Assembly (NCBI GenBank): GCA_026745465.1
Contig: JACYXH010000772.1
Span: 6,784,885-6,848,884, forward strand
Source: Lota lota
Lineage: Eukaryota; Chordata; Actinopteri; Gadiformes; Lotidae
DNA length: 64,000 nucleotides
Reading direction: 5' to 3'
Below are positions 1 through 46,600 of the stretch, piece after piece (the first letter of the stretch is position 1; each line of letters opens with the position of its first letter). The notes beneath the pieces are model-generated. The model worked only from the letters and a program-made list of their open reading frames with translations, did not search any database and had not been told where the DNA came from. Both the position numbers and the translations under genes were made by a program.

Positions 1-35
<35 letters not shown>
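1..35. repeat. (AC)n microsatellite, cut by window edge
   Basis: Pure AC dinucleotide run continuing from outside the window. Confidence 0.95.
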
Positions 36-37
<2 letters not shown>

Positions 38-362
38 CGCCCCTTGGACAACCTATTTGACAGCGATGGGGTGTGATTGTAACAGGTGGTATGGGGGGGG
101 GGGGGGGGGGGTCGAAACAGGGATAGTGAGAAGGACTTTGACAAAGCTTGGACGGTAAATTCATGTTGAACAAAGTGCCTAGAAGTTCTCCAATGTGTAA
201 ACAAACACCAAGTAGCCTATTTTGGGTTTTTAGAAAGCGTTCAGATATTGCAGCAATAGTTAGGATAGCTGCTGACCCTAATTTAAGATAATTATATTTT
301 CATTTCTGAAATGTTCCCACACTACCACCCCCTTTCCAATTGTATCTTTCTAAAGAAAGAAA

Positions 363-483
<121 letters not shown>

Positions 484-918
484 AACACGGAGCAAATACA
501 ATCTCTGGCTGGCTAGTAGAATACGTGGCCTTGCATTGAGGACTGGCCCCTTGACCATATGATGCCTCCTTCCCTCATCATTTGGTCTGCAGTGTTTGTT
601 CATGTGCATGCTTGTTTGTGTGTGTGTCTGCGTGCATGCGTGCATGCGTGCATGCTCGCCTAGGCAACAGAATGCCCCATTGTTAAGGCAACACAGAGAC
701 GCTGTTTATAGAGTGGAACACAGAATGGGAGAGACTCAAAGGGATTGGAGAGCAAAATGTGACCCATGCTACACAGAAAAGGGCCCAGGAACAGAAATAT
801 GTTGTTCTGAAAGACCAAGCATGTTGACAAGAAATGCTGTGAACTCTTCAAAGGTTCCACTCAGGTCACTGAGGAGAAAAATAAGAGTACGATGAGGCTA
901 TGAGCTGAGATTGGGGTT

Positions 919-922
<4 letters not shown>

Positions 923-966
<44 letters not shown>
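923..966. repeat. (GT)n microsatellite, 44 bp
   Basis: Uninterrupted GT repeat. Confidence 0.97.
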
Positions 967-968
<2 letters not shown>

Positions 969-1924
969 AGTACTATATTAAGCATTATGTGTTCTTATGC
1001 AACATCAAATATGTCTTGCCATAGTTGAATTTTTCGAAGCCATGGGGTCTAATGTTGCACCTTTTGTCTCATTTGTCATGAGCCACATTTTGTGTTTGGC
1101 TTGTTCCTCAATTAAAAAAATAGGAAGTGCATTTTTTCCAGCACCGGGAGATTGACAGATATTATGCACTGTCAGGGCACCAATTTTAATCCTCTTAAGT
1201 CTATTATCCATGTTAATCAGTTTGTCATTTTATTTCTGTTTTACTTTTAAATGTAAACTGAGTGAGTCACACAGATACGCAGAAGCAGTTGATTTTGTAG
1301 TTTGTAACTTCTTTGTCTTATCTGTGTTGACTGCACGCACCAGGAACTAAAAATACATTGGAGAAGTTGTCATATACAATATGACAACGCATGCCTTATC
1401 ACTTCAACACATTTTAAGCAGTTGGTTGGTAGTTAGGTAGTTGTTACTCAGGACAGGTTGATAGAAGAGATCATGGTTTAGGTCAAGGACTGGAAATAAA
1501 TTATTAACAAAATAGTTAAAAAGTTAACAAAATTGGAAGGGAATGTAAGCAAAACTATGCTTATTGCAGGTTGTTTTTGCAAATGGTTATTCAGAAAATG
1601 AGTTCAGGAACAAGTTTGATAATAGAGAAAATATACTTTATAAATATGTTTTAAGTTTCTAAATATCCAGGTAGTTTCACCAAAGAGCAACCAACATTGT
1701 GTTTTATACATCCTTTAAAGTGCACACTTTCTGCAACATCTTTCTCAATTCTTCCTGTGGTCAGTTGATGGCACAATGTGCTGTCTGTCTGTTACTGTAG
1801 CTCAGTATATCCAGCTGTATGCATCTCGGCGGATACGCCTATGAGTTGTTCATATAATCTGTTTTATATATATATTTTTTCACTCATATAGCTAGCAAGT
1901 TTGTTAAAATATAAATTTGCAATA

Positions 1925-1926
<2 letters not shown>

Positions 1927-1975
<49 letters not shown>
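1927..1975. repeat. (TA)n microsatellite, about 49 bp
   Basis: Uninterrupted TA repeat, likely to form cruciforms. Confidence 0.97.
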
Positions 1976-1977
<2 letters not shown>

Positions 1978-2697
1978 TATATCAAAATGAAGTGGATGAT
2001 TTGAGTCAAGCTTTTTTCTAAATGGAAGTCAAAGCTGCACGTTGAAATCGGGTATGGAGGTGAAAGAGCACAGGTTCTATCAAACATGGCCCTGCCTATC
2101 AAGCCCACCAATAAGAGGGTAAATACGATAATCTTGTCCAACTTTTTAAAAGAGTGGAGCAAATGGTAGTGTACACAATCTCTAATATATGTTTGGTTAA
2201 ATAATGAGCTTTTTGAAATTGCATTCAGGCACTTCTTCAATCTTAACAAACAACATCCTGCCTGCTCATACAGACTCACAGACTGGTCTTGCAGACATAT
2301 AATGTGAAAATAACTGCATGTTCATAAGCCCACAGCTTTTGTGCCTGCTTTTTATAGCCCCAGCAAAATATAATTGGCAAACATAAAAATCGATATATAA
2401 TTTTTTTACTTAAAAAGCATAGTCAATTAAAACATAATCAAAAGCCCTTTTTTACCATCTTTATTTCGCGTTGCTTTTAGAAAAGTTTCATGGTTTAGAT
2501 GAAACTTTGTTTTATGTCCTGCCCCATGATGGACTTAACCTGGGGACAAGTTAAAGCAAAAGTCATACATCATGTGACCGGTTTATTTTAATCAGTTGTT
2601 CTGTTGATTTTGCTTGATTTTTGGCAGAATGGTATGTATCGCCTGAGCAATGATCTTCATACCTGTCGCAGTAATGTTTATTCTTTGTCTTCCACAG

Positions 2698-2802
2698 CTG
2701 GTTTGAAAGAAAAAATGACCTGAAGAGTGATCGATCGCATTCACTACCACACAAGAAAGACAGACGGACATGCACACGCGCGCACACCTCCACTCATCAA
2801 CC
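2698..2802 (+). other. arap1: arap1 5' untranslated part of coding exon 1
   Basis: A pyrimidine tract ending in CAG at 2697 suggests a splice acceptor, so exon 1 would carry about 105 nt of leader and an upstream noncoding exon should exist. The leader has a two-codon upstream ORF (ATG at 2715, TGA at 2721). A second ATG at 2770 is in frame and would add 11 residues. The start at 2803 is preferred because it has A at -3 and because the following SVLDWL lines up with the start of mammalian ARAP1. Confidence 0.6.
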
Positions 2803-35442
<32,640 letters not shown>

Positions 35443-35560
35443 CGGGACCGGATATGAAGGTGAGGTTCACCCCCCCCCCCCCCCCCCCCCCACCCCGCCA
35501 GAACATAAATGCTGTACACCGTGTTCTGAATAAAAAACGCTAGGACTTAGGAGAAACACA
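35443..35560 (+). terminator. arap1: arap1 3' untranslated region with poly(A) signal
   Basis: AATAAA at 35529-35534 lies about 90 nt after the stop and is the nearest canonical polyadenylation signal. Further AATAAA words occur at 35677-35682 and 36208-36213 and could define longer transcripts. A run of 22 C (35470-35491) sits between the stop and the first signal. No transcript evidence is available. Confidence 0.5.
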
Positions 35561-38500
35561 CAGAGATCCTTTGAGCCTCCCAGTATGCCTGTATGTCAGT
35601 ACTTAAAGTTACACGTCCACCTTTAATGATCAGATCCATACTGAGATGTGGGGGGCCCTCAGCTGCATGCGGGGGCAATAAAGCCATGCGGTGCATTATT
35701 CTTACATGGATTTCTTTACCTTCGTAAATCGTTTAAATTAATCATACGCGCTTATCTGAGAGTAAAAGGGCAATTATTGATTGCAATTCATTCTGTAATT
35801 AATTAAGACTTGACATTGATTATTGCTTAAATAGCTTTTTGTTGTTTTATTTTTCCATGTAGCGGAAATACACTTTAAGAGACTCTACGCTCATTCATTT
35901 GAATACCAATAAGCCTTAAATGTGTTCTTATTGTTAGGATTGTACGTGGACATCCATGTTCAACACATCCGAGATGTCAACGTTGGTGTGAATTATGGAT
36001 CTGTAATTCTGTGGGTTTGTAATGCGACATTACTCACCTGCTATGTCTTTGTGTTCCACAGTGGAGACAATCAACCTCATCTGATGCCTTCTGAAGTATT
36101 TTTTGATGATGTCATCATCATTCTGCGACTGTGGATTCCAGACTGCAAGCCAGTACAGACACTGATATTTGACATTGCCGTCATCTTGAATGGATTCAAA
36201 TTCTACCAATAAACAAGCAAACCGGATTATGTGAAAAAAAAAAGGACCTACTAAATAGTGCATTGTGAAGGAGTGGAACGCAATGACGATCCAAAATGGT
36301 ACCCTACAATGGTAGCAGGTCGGAGCGGGGGCGTATACTTTGCCTTAACTTCATGAAACTTTCCAGCAGACCGTTAAATGTTGCCTCGCTGCATTGCGTT
36401 GTATGATGGAACAGGGGAGCAAACTAACCCCTTCTTGTATATTTGAAGTCACAGATGAAGTCAGGTTACTAAAGCGCTTGCTTTGATATTTCTAACTCTT
36501 TGAAGGCTACATTTCATAGTCTTTTAAATAAATGTAATTATAAAAAAATGCAGATGTAGACAATTCAGATTTAACATAGTTTTTTGGGGGGGTCGGGGTA
36601 ATTAAAAAAGATTCTTGTATTTTGCCACGGTTGTTGTTGTTCCGGACTGTTACTGCAAGAAGAGCTGTTCCATGTTGTCGCCGGCAACACCGGGTCGTGA
36701 GCGGCGGTTCTGTTAGGGGGTCTGTTGTCAGGAGGGGCCGTGGGTCTTTATAGGGACCAAGAGAAGGACCCCAGAAAGATACTGATGATAGATCAGGTCT
36801 CGCCTCATTAACATGTCCTTCTATACACCATACATGCCATACACTGCATAGACCATCGTCCAATAATCATCTCTATGTTGACTGCTTCAGGATACCTAGC
36901 GTGTTTGTTCAGTGGAGGAGATTTAACAACACTGGAGGAGGACATGCTGTCATCATGCACTCCAAATAGTGATAAGTGATTCATCAATATTTAAAAAAGC
37001 AGAATGAGAAGCGTGGAAATCACACAGAAACCCCCCCCCCATCACCCAGCCTCTCACGCTTGATTCGAGATGCCTTTTGATGCAGTGAGGACACGAAAGG
37101 CCATCGAAGGACTGCATGTTCTGCAGCTCACTGTTAAAGAGCCCTATAGAGGCATTCCTTCTCTTTACATTCACCCAAACACACCTCATATCTAGATCTA
37201 TAGATATATCAATATATAGATACTGTATAATTGAGGTCTCAAATTGCACACCTTCTCTTTGTTGTCAAAGTGTACGCTTCTTCGATATGTTAGTACGTAG
37301 TTTATAAATTAAGATTGTATGCAGGTTGTAATCAACCGTTGGTGTACCTTGACTGTTACTTGTGCTTTGTCGTCTTGCGATACACTGTTGTTTCGGACAA
37401 CCGGGGGTGCTGACTACAGAGCTAAGTGCTCTTTCTACACAAGTAGGAGTTGAAACGTTACATTTGGTTGTGTCCTCAGTGTTCATACACCGACATACAT
37501 CGTGTCTCTTTTCTGTCATGTGTTGCCAACATTTGACTTCCACTTCCTGTCCTCAAATAGTCAAAGACTCAATTATTTTAGGTTCTATCCTCATTCGATT
37601 TTTACTTCTAATCACATCTTACTGATCTTTTCGTCTGTCCACGCCTAATAACACAACGCGTCCTGCCGGAGACTGCATGAATTAATGCTGATGAAGTTGT
37701 TTTATGTATGCCTTATAGTAATCCTATCTAAGCAAACATAAAGCGCAGTTGGTGTCGGACCTGAAGGGTAGCTTCAAAACAATAAGTTGTGCTACTTACC
37801 CAGGGAGACATCTGACATGCTCATGACACACACGAACAGTGGCCAAGTGTTTTTATTTTTATTTTTATTTTTTACCAGCTTGCAAAGTTTCATCCCAATT
37901 TCATGCTACAGCTATAAAACAGGCCCTGCGGGGACAGGGGTGGGGCCCCGAGGAGATTTAAACGTGTGCGTGAGTCACAGTAGTGCACCAGCTTGGCGTT
38001 AATGCTTCTAAGCAAGGTTGACACATCCGGGTCACCCTTTACCTCCAAGATACACACCGGAGAGAACGCGCAAGGCCCACACACACGGGAGACTATCACA
38101 CACACGCATGCATATAGGGGGAACCACCGGGGGACATTTCTCTGCATACGAGTATAGCCTGCTTTAACACACACAGCTTAGGTGGCCTTTACCATATAGG
38201 TCATCGCAGCAGTTGTGTAAGACTGCAGGATGAAGGCTGATTTGGTCAACAGCATGAGTGGAGCTGAGGGAGTTGGGTGTGGAAATCAATTTTGGTCACT
38301 TTGAGGATATTAAAAAACAATTTGGAGGCTCATCATCGGATGAGTCAACAGATGATAGATTTTGCTTGCGTGTTTGTAGTACAGCTCAGAAACTCATCCA
38401 AATTAAGATGAAGTCAAGACATTTTTGCCTCAGATTACCCAGCCTCATATTATATATATCCGTTTCGTTATTGAATGACACATTACAATCTATTTACAAC

Positions 38501-39939
38501 AAAGAAGTAAGTTATTTGTGAAAGTAAAAACAAAATGTTTTACTTTTAAATGTTATACCGCATGGCATGGTATGGTGACATTTCTCAGCTTAAGTTAAAT
38601 GTTTTTTTTACCGTCAGATAAAATTCTGCAAGTACTGCCTGGACATTCAAAAATGAGGTTTTAGGGATTTTCGAGTGCGTAAGCGGCATAAGCATCTCTG
38701 AGTTTGCAAAACGGAAATTATGTTGCTGTTATGCTAGAAAAAGATAATATTCAAATAAAGAAACTTGCCTACCTGTCTCTGAATCAGAAGCACCACCAAC
38801 AGTCTCCTCCTATGGGGGGGAGGGGCTCAGGTGATAGGAGGTGCGTCACAGAAAGCAGATGGTGGAGGTAATGAGGAAAAAATGATTTTACCAACAATCA
38901 ATCCATGAATCTGAAATGACTAAGCAACATAACATTAGTGGGGGTTGGACCAAAACAACGCTGCAAGCTATTGCAAATCTATTTTATACCCTGTGTTTTG
39001 TTTTTACTTTTTTGACTTCATCATTTCAGAATAGCAAGGGATGAGAGAGAACATAGTATAATTATTGATAATATCAATATTATTGATCAATAATATCATT
39101 GACCTCATTCTTCTTGGGTCGGGCCTTTTGGTCCACGAACAGTTTTCTGCTCTTTCAAATTTGATTTCCAATCAATTTGATTAGAGGCCCCAACATACTG
39201 TGTTTTTTCTACAGAATTTAATCAAAGCAGGATACACGAATGAGCACCCGCACATCAGCCCCTTATTATACAGCTTGATTATCGACAACAAGAGCTACGT
39301 TACCCATACAAAGTCAGCGCATGAAGATACACGTTAAGCATTACAGGATTTAGCGATACATGGATTGAGGTCAGATATATTGTATTGAGATCAGTAAAAA
39401 ATTGACACTTTCCTTCAAACTACCATAAGCTTCTCCCCACAATTGTGTACGAGCTAAAGGTAATACCTGCAAGCTATTCACATGGTATACTACCTTTTAT
39501 TTACTATGTGTACAGGGTTTTTGTTTCTCATATTTTCCTGTTATTCCAGCCTTTAAAATGCAAGTCCTCATATTGCTTTTATTCCATTAAATTTAAAATG
39601 TACACACTTTTCACAACCCTGGATGTTGTTAAAAAGGTGACACACACGCACACACACACAACTGTAAACAACGTTCACTAGCAGTACAAGAGTGTAGGTG
39701 TGATGTTCTGTAGAGGATAGCCTGCAACCTTGGAAATCTCCTACAGTTAGAGATCATGGAGAACGGTCGCGTGTCCGTCAGTAAATACATGCGGTGCCTC
39801 CAGTGTCACGCTGAGCAACATCCTTCCTCACGCGGCTGAGCCACAGTCTGCTTTAATTAGTTTCATCAGCACTTCATTTTCACTCACCTCCAGCAGAGGA
39901 GCAAGCACTTATACACTGGCCTGGAGTTGCACGTACTCT

Positions 39940-40220
39940 TCCACCTCTCTCCCTTTATCTCTCCCTCTCCTCCATTCTCTCTCCCTCTTCCACCTCTCTT
40001 TATCCCTCCCTCCTCCATTCTCTCTTCCACCCGTCTCTTCATCCCTCCCTCTCCTTCATTCTTCCTCTCTCTTTCCCTTACACTTTATCTCTCTTATCCA
40101 CCTCTCCCTTTATCCCTGTCTCCTCCATTCCCTCTTTCTCATGTTATCTCTCCATTCTCTCCTGCCTCTCCCTCTCTCCAGCATTCTTTCTCTCTCTCCC
40201 CACTCTATATCTCTCTGTCA
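39940..40220. repeat. pyrimidine-rich tract with CTCTCC blocks
   Basis: About 280 bp of irregular CTCTCCCT/CCTCCATTC blocks. It encodes a spurious 223-codon frame. Confidence 0.8.
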
Positions 40221-40346
40221 CACACCCAGTGTTGCAGTCCTCCAATGCTCCTGCAGCTCAGAGAGAGCAGTCTCTTCTCGTCGTCTGGCTGCTCCCCCCA
40301 CCAGCCCCTCCCTCTGAGTTTATCACCAATTACCGGTCCTCGGCTT

Positions 40347-40360
40347 GTCCCCATGGTAAC
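40347..40360 (+). promoter_or_regulatory. RFX X-box-like site, GTCCCCATGGTAAC
   Basis: Second full match to the X-box consensus, in the arap1-pde2a intergenic region just after a 280-bp pyrimidine tract. Function unknown. Confidence 0.3.
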
Positions 40361-41059
40361 CCTTCTCTTCGTCTCCTTTTTCTGCACAATCAATCAGACT
40401 CCGCCTGTCAAGCTGTCCTGTCCCAGCCTGGTTAAACGCGAGGTGCAGGGCCCAAACCTCACCCAGGTGAATAATGATGAGGCCAAGAGGCTATTTTGGG
40501 TCATTTTCAGTCTCTCCGTCTTCATCTGTCCTCACTTTCTTCCTTGGCTACTTGGCTACAAACAACACAGTAAAGTATTCACTCTTGTTGAAACCTAGTT
40601 AAAAGGCAATCACCAATGTATGAAGATTAAGGAATAATTAAGGAAACCAAATAATCCTTATCACTTTATGGGTTGATCAGTGCAACACAAGATAATTAAA
40701 AGACTCTAATTAGCAATTTGCCATTAGTACTAGATTTGTACTTTCTCCCGATCTTTTTGTCTCTGAGTGTTTCTCTTAGTCTGCCTATCTCTCTCCGTCT
40801 AATGCTCCCTCTTTCTCCCTCATGCTCTTTCATGTCCAGTCAGTCTATTCCTCTAAAGCAGCTGAACTGAAGTACAAAGAAGAGCACATGAAATGTCTGT
40901 CACCTGGTTTATCTAACAGAGGCACCCCCTGCAGAGATAGGGGTGCAATAAGGGGGGAGGCGAGAAGAGGGGAGATGATGAAACAGGTGAGAAAGAAGAC
41001 AAATTGGACCGGAATGAACAGAGTGACAAGTCATCGAAAAGGGCAGCATTGAAAGTGTA

Positions 41060-41290
41060 AAAGAGGGAGGACAACAGTGAGGGAGTAAGATGAAAGGAGT
41101 GGATAGAGAGGAGAAGGAGTGGAGGAGAAGGAGGAAGGGGCTCTTTAAAGGATGTGGCAGATAACTTTGGAGGAGAGGGATGAGTTGATCAGGAGGGAAG
41201 GTGTAGGCGAGGAGAGAGGATGCTAGTATACAGGTAGATATATGGATGGAGAATGAAATGTGAAGGGGAAGGGATGAAAGAGGAGACATT
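41060..41290. repeat. purine-rich tract
   Basis: About 230 bp of GAGG/GGAGAAG-rich sequence, the opposite strand bias to the tracts at 39940 and 43355. Confidence 0.7.
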
Positions 41291-42501
41291 TGGTCAATTG
41301 AAGGCTAGGCTGTCGCTACAGGCTGTGTTTGTGTATGTGTATTTTCAAAGTGTGTGTATGCATGGTGTGCATGTGCACTAATAACCGGGAGTGCAATCAG
41401 ATTTGCACAGGCTGATAGAGGGTGGAGCATGTGCGCCTCAATCACTGTACATTTGAATTAAAGTGGATTGACATAATGAGCATCAACGGAGCCCTGCGAG
41501 GCAGATGAAGTCACCGCCCCAGTCTCGACCGCGGGTGCTTTGCTGCAGTTGTTGCCATCATTCGTCCACGGTAATACGCCTACCTCCACCTCCTCCTGGC
41601 TGTGTGCATGAGTTGAATATCAAGTTGGATGTAGTGCCTTTTCTCTTCACCTCCTCGGTTTCATTCACTACCTCACCTCGCTTCGCTCTTTCATTTACTA
41701 TTGTTTGTTATTCTGTAATACTATTATTTGTTTTTCGAGCTACACATAAACAGAACACAGAGTACCTGTACACAGACCAGACGCTGACGCTGGTAAGAAT
41801 GCAGTGATTTTTAAGAGAAAATACACATAGATGTCCTCATGTCAGTATGTTTCTGTCAATGGGAATACACAGTATTTTGTTCTTACATATCGAATTGCTG
41901 CAGCCTTCCTTCATGAATGGTAAAACAACAAGGATCACCGAAAACACAAATGATATCTAACCTTTGTATGTTTGTGTATGTATTTGTGTGTGTGTGTGTT
42001 TGTATACACATTTTGTGTTATCTTTTAATACAATCTATGTCTAGCTTGTATGTTTGAGTGTATGTGTGTGCCTCTCATATTATCTATTCCCTTAGGCTGT
42101 GTTATTACAGGCAGTAAAAATATTACTGTGTAACAATCGATAGGCCTCGGTTTTGGACTGCATTTCTGACAGTGGAAAGATGGGAGATTGGCCCTTGTGT
42201 GCGTCATAAGCCTGTGTTTAGAGGTCTCTTTCTGGGAACCAAACAGCAGAGATGCTGAAGAGAAGTGAACATGAAGTTAGTAAAAATATACAGACAATGT
42301 ATCCTAAGGCCCCACTCCTGTAGTACACCACTGTGTGTGCGTGTGCATGTGTGTGTGTGTGTGTGTGTGTGCGTGCGTGCGTGTGCATTTGTGTGTCTGT
42401 GTTAGTGTGTGGGTCAAGGGTTATCTTTTATAGTTATTTGGGGAAAAGACAGAAGTCTGCTTCTCGGTTAAAGAGATAGGAATATAAACTATCACTGATA
42501 C

Positions 42502-42503
<2 letters not shown>

Positions 42504-42558
<55 letters not shown>
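42504..42558. repeat. (CA)n microsatellite
   Basis: Pure CA run of about 55 bp. Confidence 0.97.
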
Positions 42559-42559
<1 letters not shown>

Positions 42560-43175
42560 AACACAAACGGGATTTGACTGTCATCTTTCATTATAACTTT
42601 CCAAACTTCACTGACAGACAGCGTATGTATGTGTGTGTGTGGAACATTTGCCGTTTTACATAATCCTCTTTTCTCTAGTAATTTTTTTCTCCATCGCTAT
42701 CTCACTAGCTTTCTCTCATTCTTGGTGTGCATGCTAAGCTATGTGGCATATTGTCCTCGCATTAGTCTGTCTATTGAAGTCCAACTTTTATTACCATTTG
42801 TATTGTTGTATTAGTACTAGTAGTGCTAGTAGTGATAGTAGTGATAAAGCACTAGACTCCGATTTAAATAGAGGGTTTTCTTAAAAGGGGAGCAACATGT
42901 CAACTGCATATTAAGTATTCAAGGGATTCTCTGCTAAATTAAACACTTATAGCTAACTACACACTACACAGCTAACATGGTTGACCGTAGCACTGACCCT
43001 GAGCTATCTCTCGCCACCTCTCCGTCTGAGCTCTGGAGCTCAACGCATGAACGCAGCACAGCAGACAATAAATTCCTCTCATGCCAGGATTTTGCATTAC
43101 TTTCAGGTTGAAGAAATACAGAAAAAAATGAATTAATCTTTAAGTAAGGCGTAATCATGGTTAAGCACCTGTGTG

Positions 43176-43178
<3 letters not shown>

Positions 43179-43242
<64 letters not shown>
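43179..43242. repeat. (GT)n microsatellite, 64 bp
   Basis: Pure GT run. Confidence 0.97.
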
Positions 43243-43246
<4 letters not shown>

Positions 43247-43354
43247 CAGAGGCCTTCTTTAATCGAAGGATAAGCAAAACTGTCTGATATCCATCTGTAA
43301 GAGCCAACCATCCCTCTAATTCCTTTAGCTATAGCAGCTATCTGGCCCTCATGA

Positions 43355-43645
43355 CACTCTCTGTCTCTCTCTCTCTTTATCATTGCTCTCTCCCTCTCTC
43401 CCCTATCTCTATATCTGTGTCTATATCTGTTTTTCTCTCTGTGTCTCTCATCCCCTCTCACCTCCTCTCTCCTCTCTCACCCTCCCTCTCTCATCCCCTC
43501 TCATCTCCTCTCTCACCCCCTCTCATCCTCTCTCTCTCCTTCTGTCTCTCTCCTTTCTCTGTCTGTTTTTTTCTCTTGCCCTTTGTCTCTTGTCCCCCTC
43601 TCTCTCTCTTTCTCCCTCTGCCTCTGTCTCTCTCTCACTCGCTCA
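43355..43645. repeat. pyrimidine-rich CT tract
   Basis: About 290 bp of TCTCTC/CTCATCCC blocks. Confidence 0.85.
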
Positions 43646-46600
43646 CTTAAATACTTAAACACACACAGGACTCATAGGGAATGGTAATCTGAGGGCAGCC
43701 AGTGAGAGTGGAGATATGATGACAGGACTGTAGTGACTAAAGTACTCCCAAATGCAAATTATATCCTTCCTGTTTCCCTCCAATGGGCAGATGGCCACAC
43801 ACACACACGCACACACACACCAAATTACCAATGAACAGGAATTTGTGAAATCAGACAGGACCATTTTAATAGGCTCCACAGGACTCAGTACCTTTACTGG
43901 ATTTAATCCATGAATCCAATGAGGTAATAAAAGAGATCCCGATAAAACAGAATGAACATAAATAACCTTGATAGTTTTGATCCGAAACCTTACATATATA
44001 TGCATGAACAACTGATCTTTTACATTGCGCAAACATGAAAAATGGATTATTTGACACAAAATGTATCAACAATTCATGCTTCCCCAAACAGCTAGCTGTC
44101 TGCCAACTAGGCCTTTGCTACAAATATTGGCAGCGATGTGAACAAAAAATCACCAAAACGTGGACCTCAGCTCTGCTTTTTGAAGGACACTGCATTGCGC
44201 GGGGAGTGGGAGAGTTGGTCGGTCAAAGGAGCTGAACCACAGACATCTCCTCACATGTTTTGTCCTCTCCACCACGAGTCAGACTCAGGCCGACCATTAG
44301 AATCATAGGGAGATGGTGTTCATGGAAGGTTGTGGTGAGCACTAGCGATAATGCCCAGCCGTCGCTGCTAAAGTCTTGCTAGCCTGATAGGGTGAGCAAG
44401 AAAACAACATCAATGTGATTTTATATACCCTCTTTCATACCCTTAGATTCAACCTTTCCATCAGGAATTTTTATTTTTGTAGCAGGCCTTCTGTAGATTT
44501 GTGAAATGTGGTTTTATATTCAGATTTGAGTTAAAAAGTTTTTAAAAGAAATATGATTATGTTTTTGCTATTTCCTTCAAGGTAAATTATGTGAAGTAGA
44601 GCATGTAGTTTGCCTTTAGAAATGGGAGATGAAAGTGATGTTACCAGTACCAGTACTAGCGCTTTGCTTTGTGAGATGTAGTTCAATTCATGTGAAAACA
44701 AATCAACAGCACACCTTGCTACCTCTTCCTTTGGGGTAAACCATAGAGCCAGAATCCGCACCAGCTGCCATGTCAAAACTGGGCTCATTCAAATGCAACC
44801 AATCACCTCCAACTTGAATCTTTAACTAACCCACTGCATTCAAATGAATGCCTCAGAAAACCGCTTGGTCGCTTCTAGGTGCAGCTTAAGCCCTGGGAAA
44901 TACAATAGTCAACACAAAGTGTCATTGACGACCAAAATAAAAGCTGGTAATGTTGGGGGAAACAGAAGATCACACACATTTGACATTGATACAGGTTAAC
45001 ACAGTGAGGAGCTTCACAGTGCAATGTACTTTTTTAAAATAATAATATGCTGTAGCTAAACTGCTAACGTCTAATTTTAGAAACACATTTATGTAGTAAT
45101 GTCAGGAAAGCTAAACATCACACACAACTGTGCAGCAAACATGGGCATGGACAAACAAACATACAAAATACGTACTCAAGGATAAAGCAATAAAAAATGC
45201 ATTCCAAGAGACCCAAATATGTGTCTTATCTCATGTATCAATTAGCGATTATGTATTAAGAGAATATACGTCTAAAACGAATAAAGTTGAATAGAGAGCA
45301 AGCAGAATATCTTGGCTGTTCATCTTGGAGAGAACACTTCCTGTTTGTAGCCCGGGGCTAACTAGTTGAACAACGAGGTAAATTTGCCTTGTCTCTGTAG
45401 ATTCAGTAATACAACTCTACAAGACTGCCCGACTTAGTTTAGACTCTGAAACAAGCGGTTTAATTAACTTTAGAAATACTCTACTTGGGGCTAAATCATT
45501 CTGTGTAGAAGACCAATGATGAAATTTAAAATGGCTTCACCCACAGGGTTAGATATTTAATACTGCGGTTTTAAGACGTAGGGTGGAGTAGGCATAACTA
45601 GATTCCTGAACCGGGAGAGAAAAACAATGTATACAATGACGGAAGGAAGGAAGGAAGGAACTAATGAAGACTTGAGGAAGAAGCAAACAGAAGGTTAAAG
45701 AGAATGGATAAGGACAAAGGGAAGGAGAAAAAAGGAATATGCTACAGTATGTCAATAATATAATTTGATGGAAATATTATGGAGGGCAAAAAGAAGGGGG
45801 GGGGGGGTAGAAATGGAATTGGGCCAGACAGAAAGAGATAAACAGAGAGAGGAAGGAGAAGGGAGGATGTGGATTTGTTTTGAAAGGCATGTCTATTCAG
45901 CCGGACCCCATTCTCTTGTCTCAACGCTTGTTTTTATAGAGCAATTGCCCCTGATTTCCTTCTTCTTCTGTCCCCTTACAGTCCATTTATTCTGTGTCTT
46001 GACAGCCTGGTGCTGTTACTAACCAGGCAAGATGTGTGTGTTTGTGTGTGTATGTGTTTGTGTTTCGGTGTGTGTATTTGTGTGTATAAGTGTGCATGTG
46101 AATGTGTTTTATCTGCGAGGGCAAGCACGGTTCAGGTTAAACTAGCTTGCCAGGTACAAAAGGTTTCTGTACTCAGTAACACCGTATAAGAGGATACAGG
46201 GAGAGACAGGTATAATAGCATGGTGGATTAAGGCAGAAGGGGCCAGGGAGATACACAGAGGGTCACAGCAGTAAAACAACACACACACACACACACACAC
46301 ACACACGTAACAGATATGCCAAGCGTTCACCATCAGAGCCAAAACTCTGTGCTCTAACCAACTGAAGCTCATTCAATAACAAAACCCTTCAGATGTGGAA
46401 GACAGATCTAGGGCTCAATTCACAGGCGACATTCTAAAGCATTTCTTTGTGTTCACCATGAACAGCATCAAACAGTTCTTGTGTACCGTTTGGGCGCAGG
46501 TTGCTTCATACCATTCTCATACCGATTGCATCTCCATTGCCCACTGCCCTGCATTGTAAGTACCACATTACCGCTCACAGCCTGTAGTTTTGGGCCTGGA

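Noticed and set aside
39927-40598. 223-codon frame in the intergenic region
   Set aside because: Low-complexity Ser/Pro/Leu string produced by the CT-rich tract.
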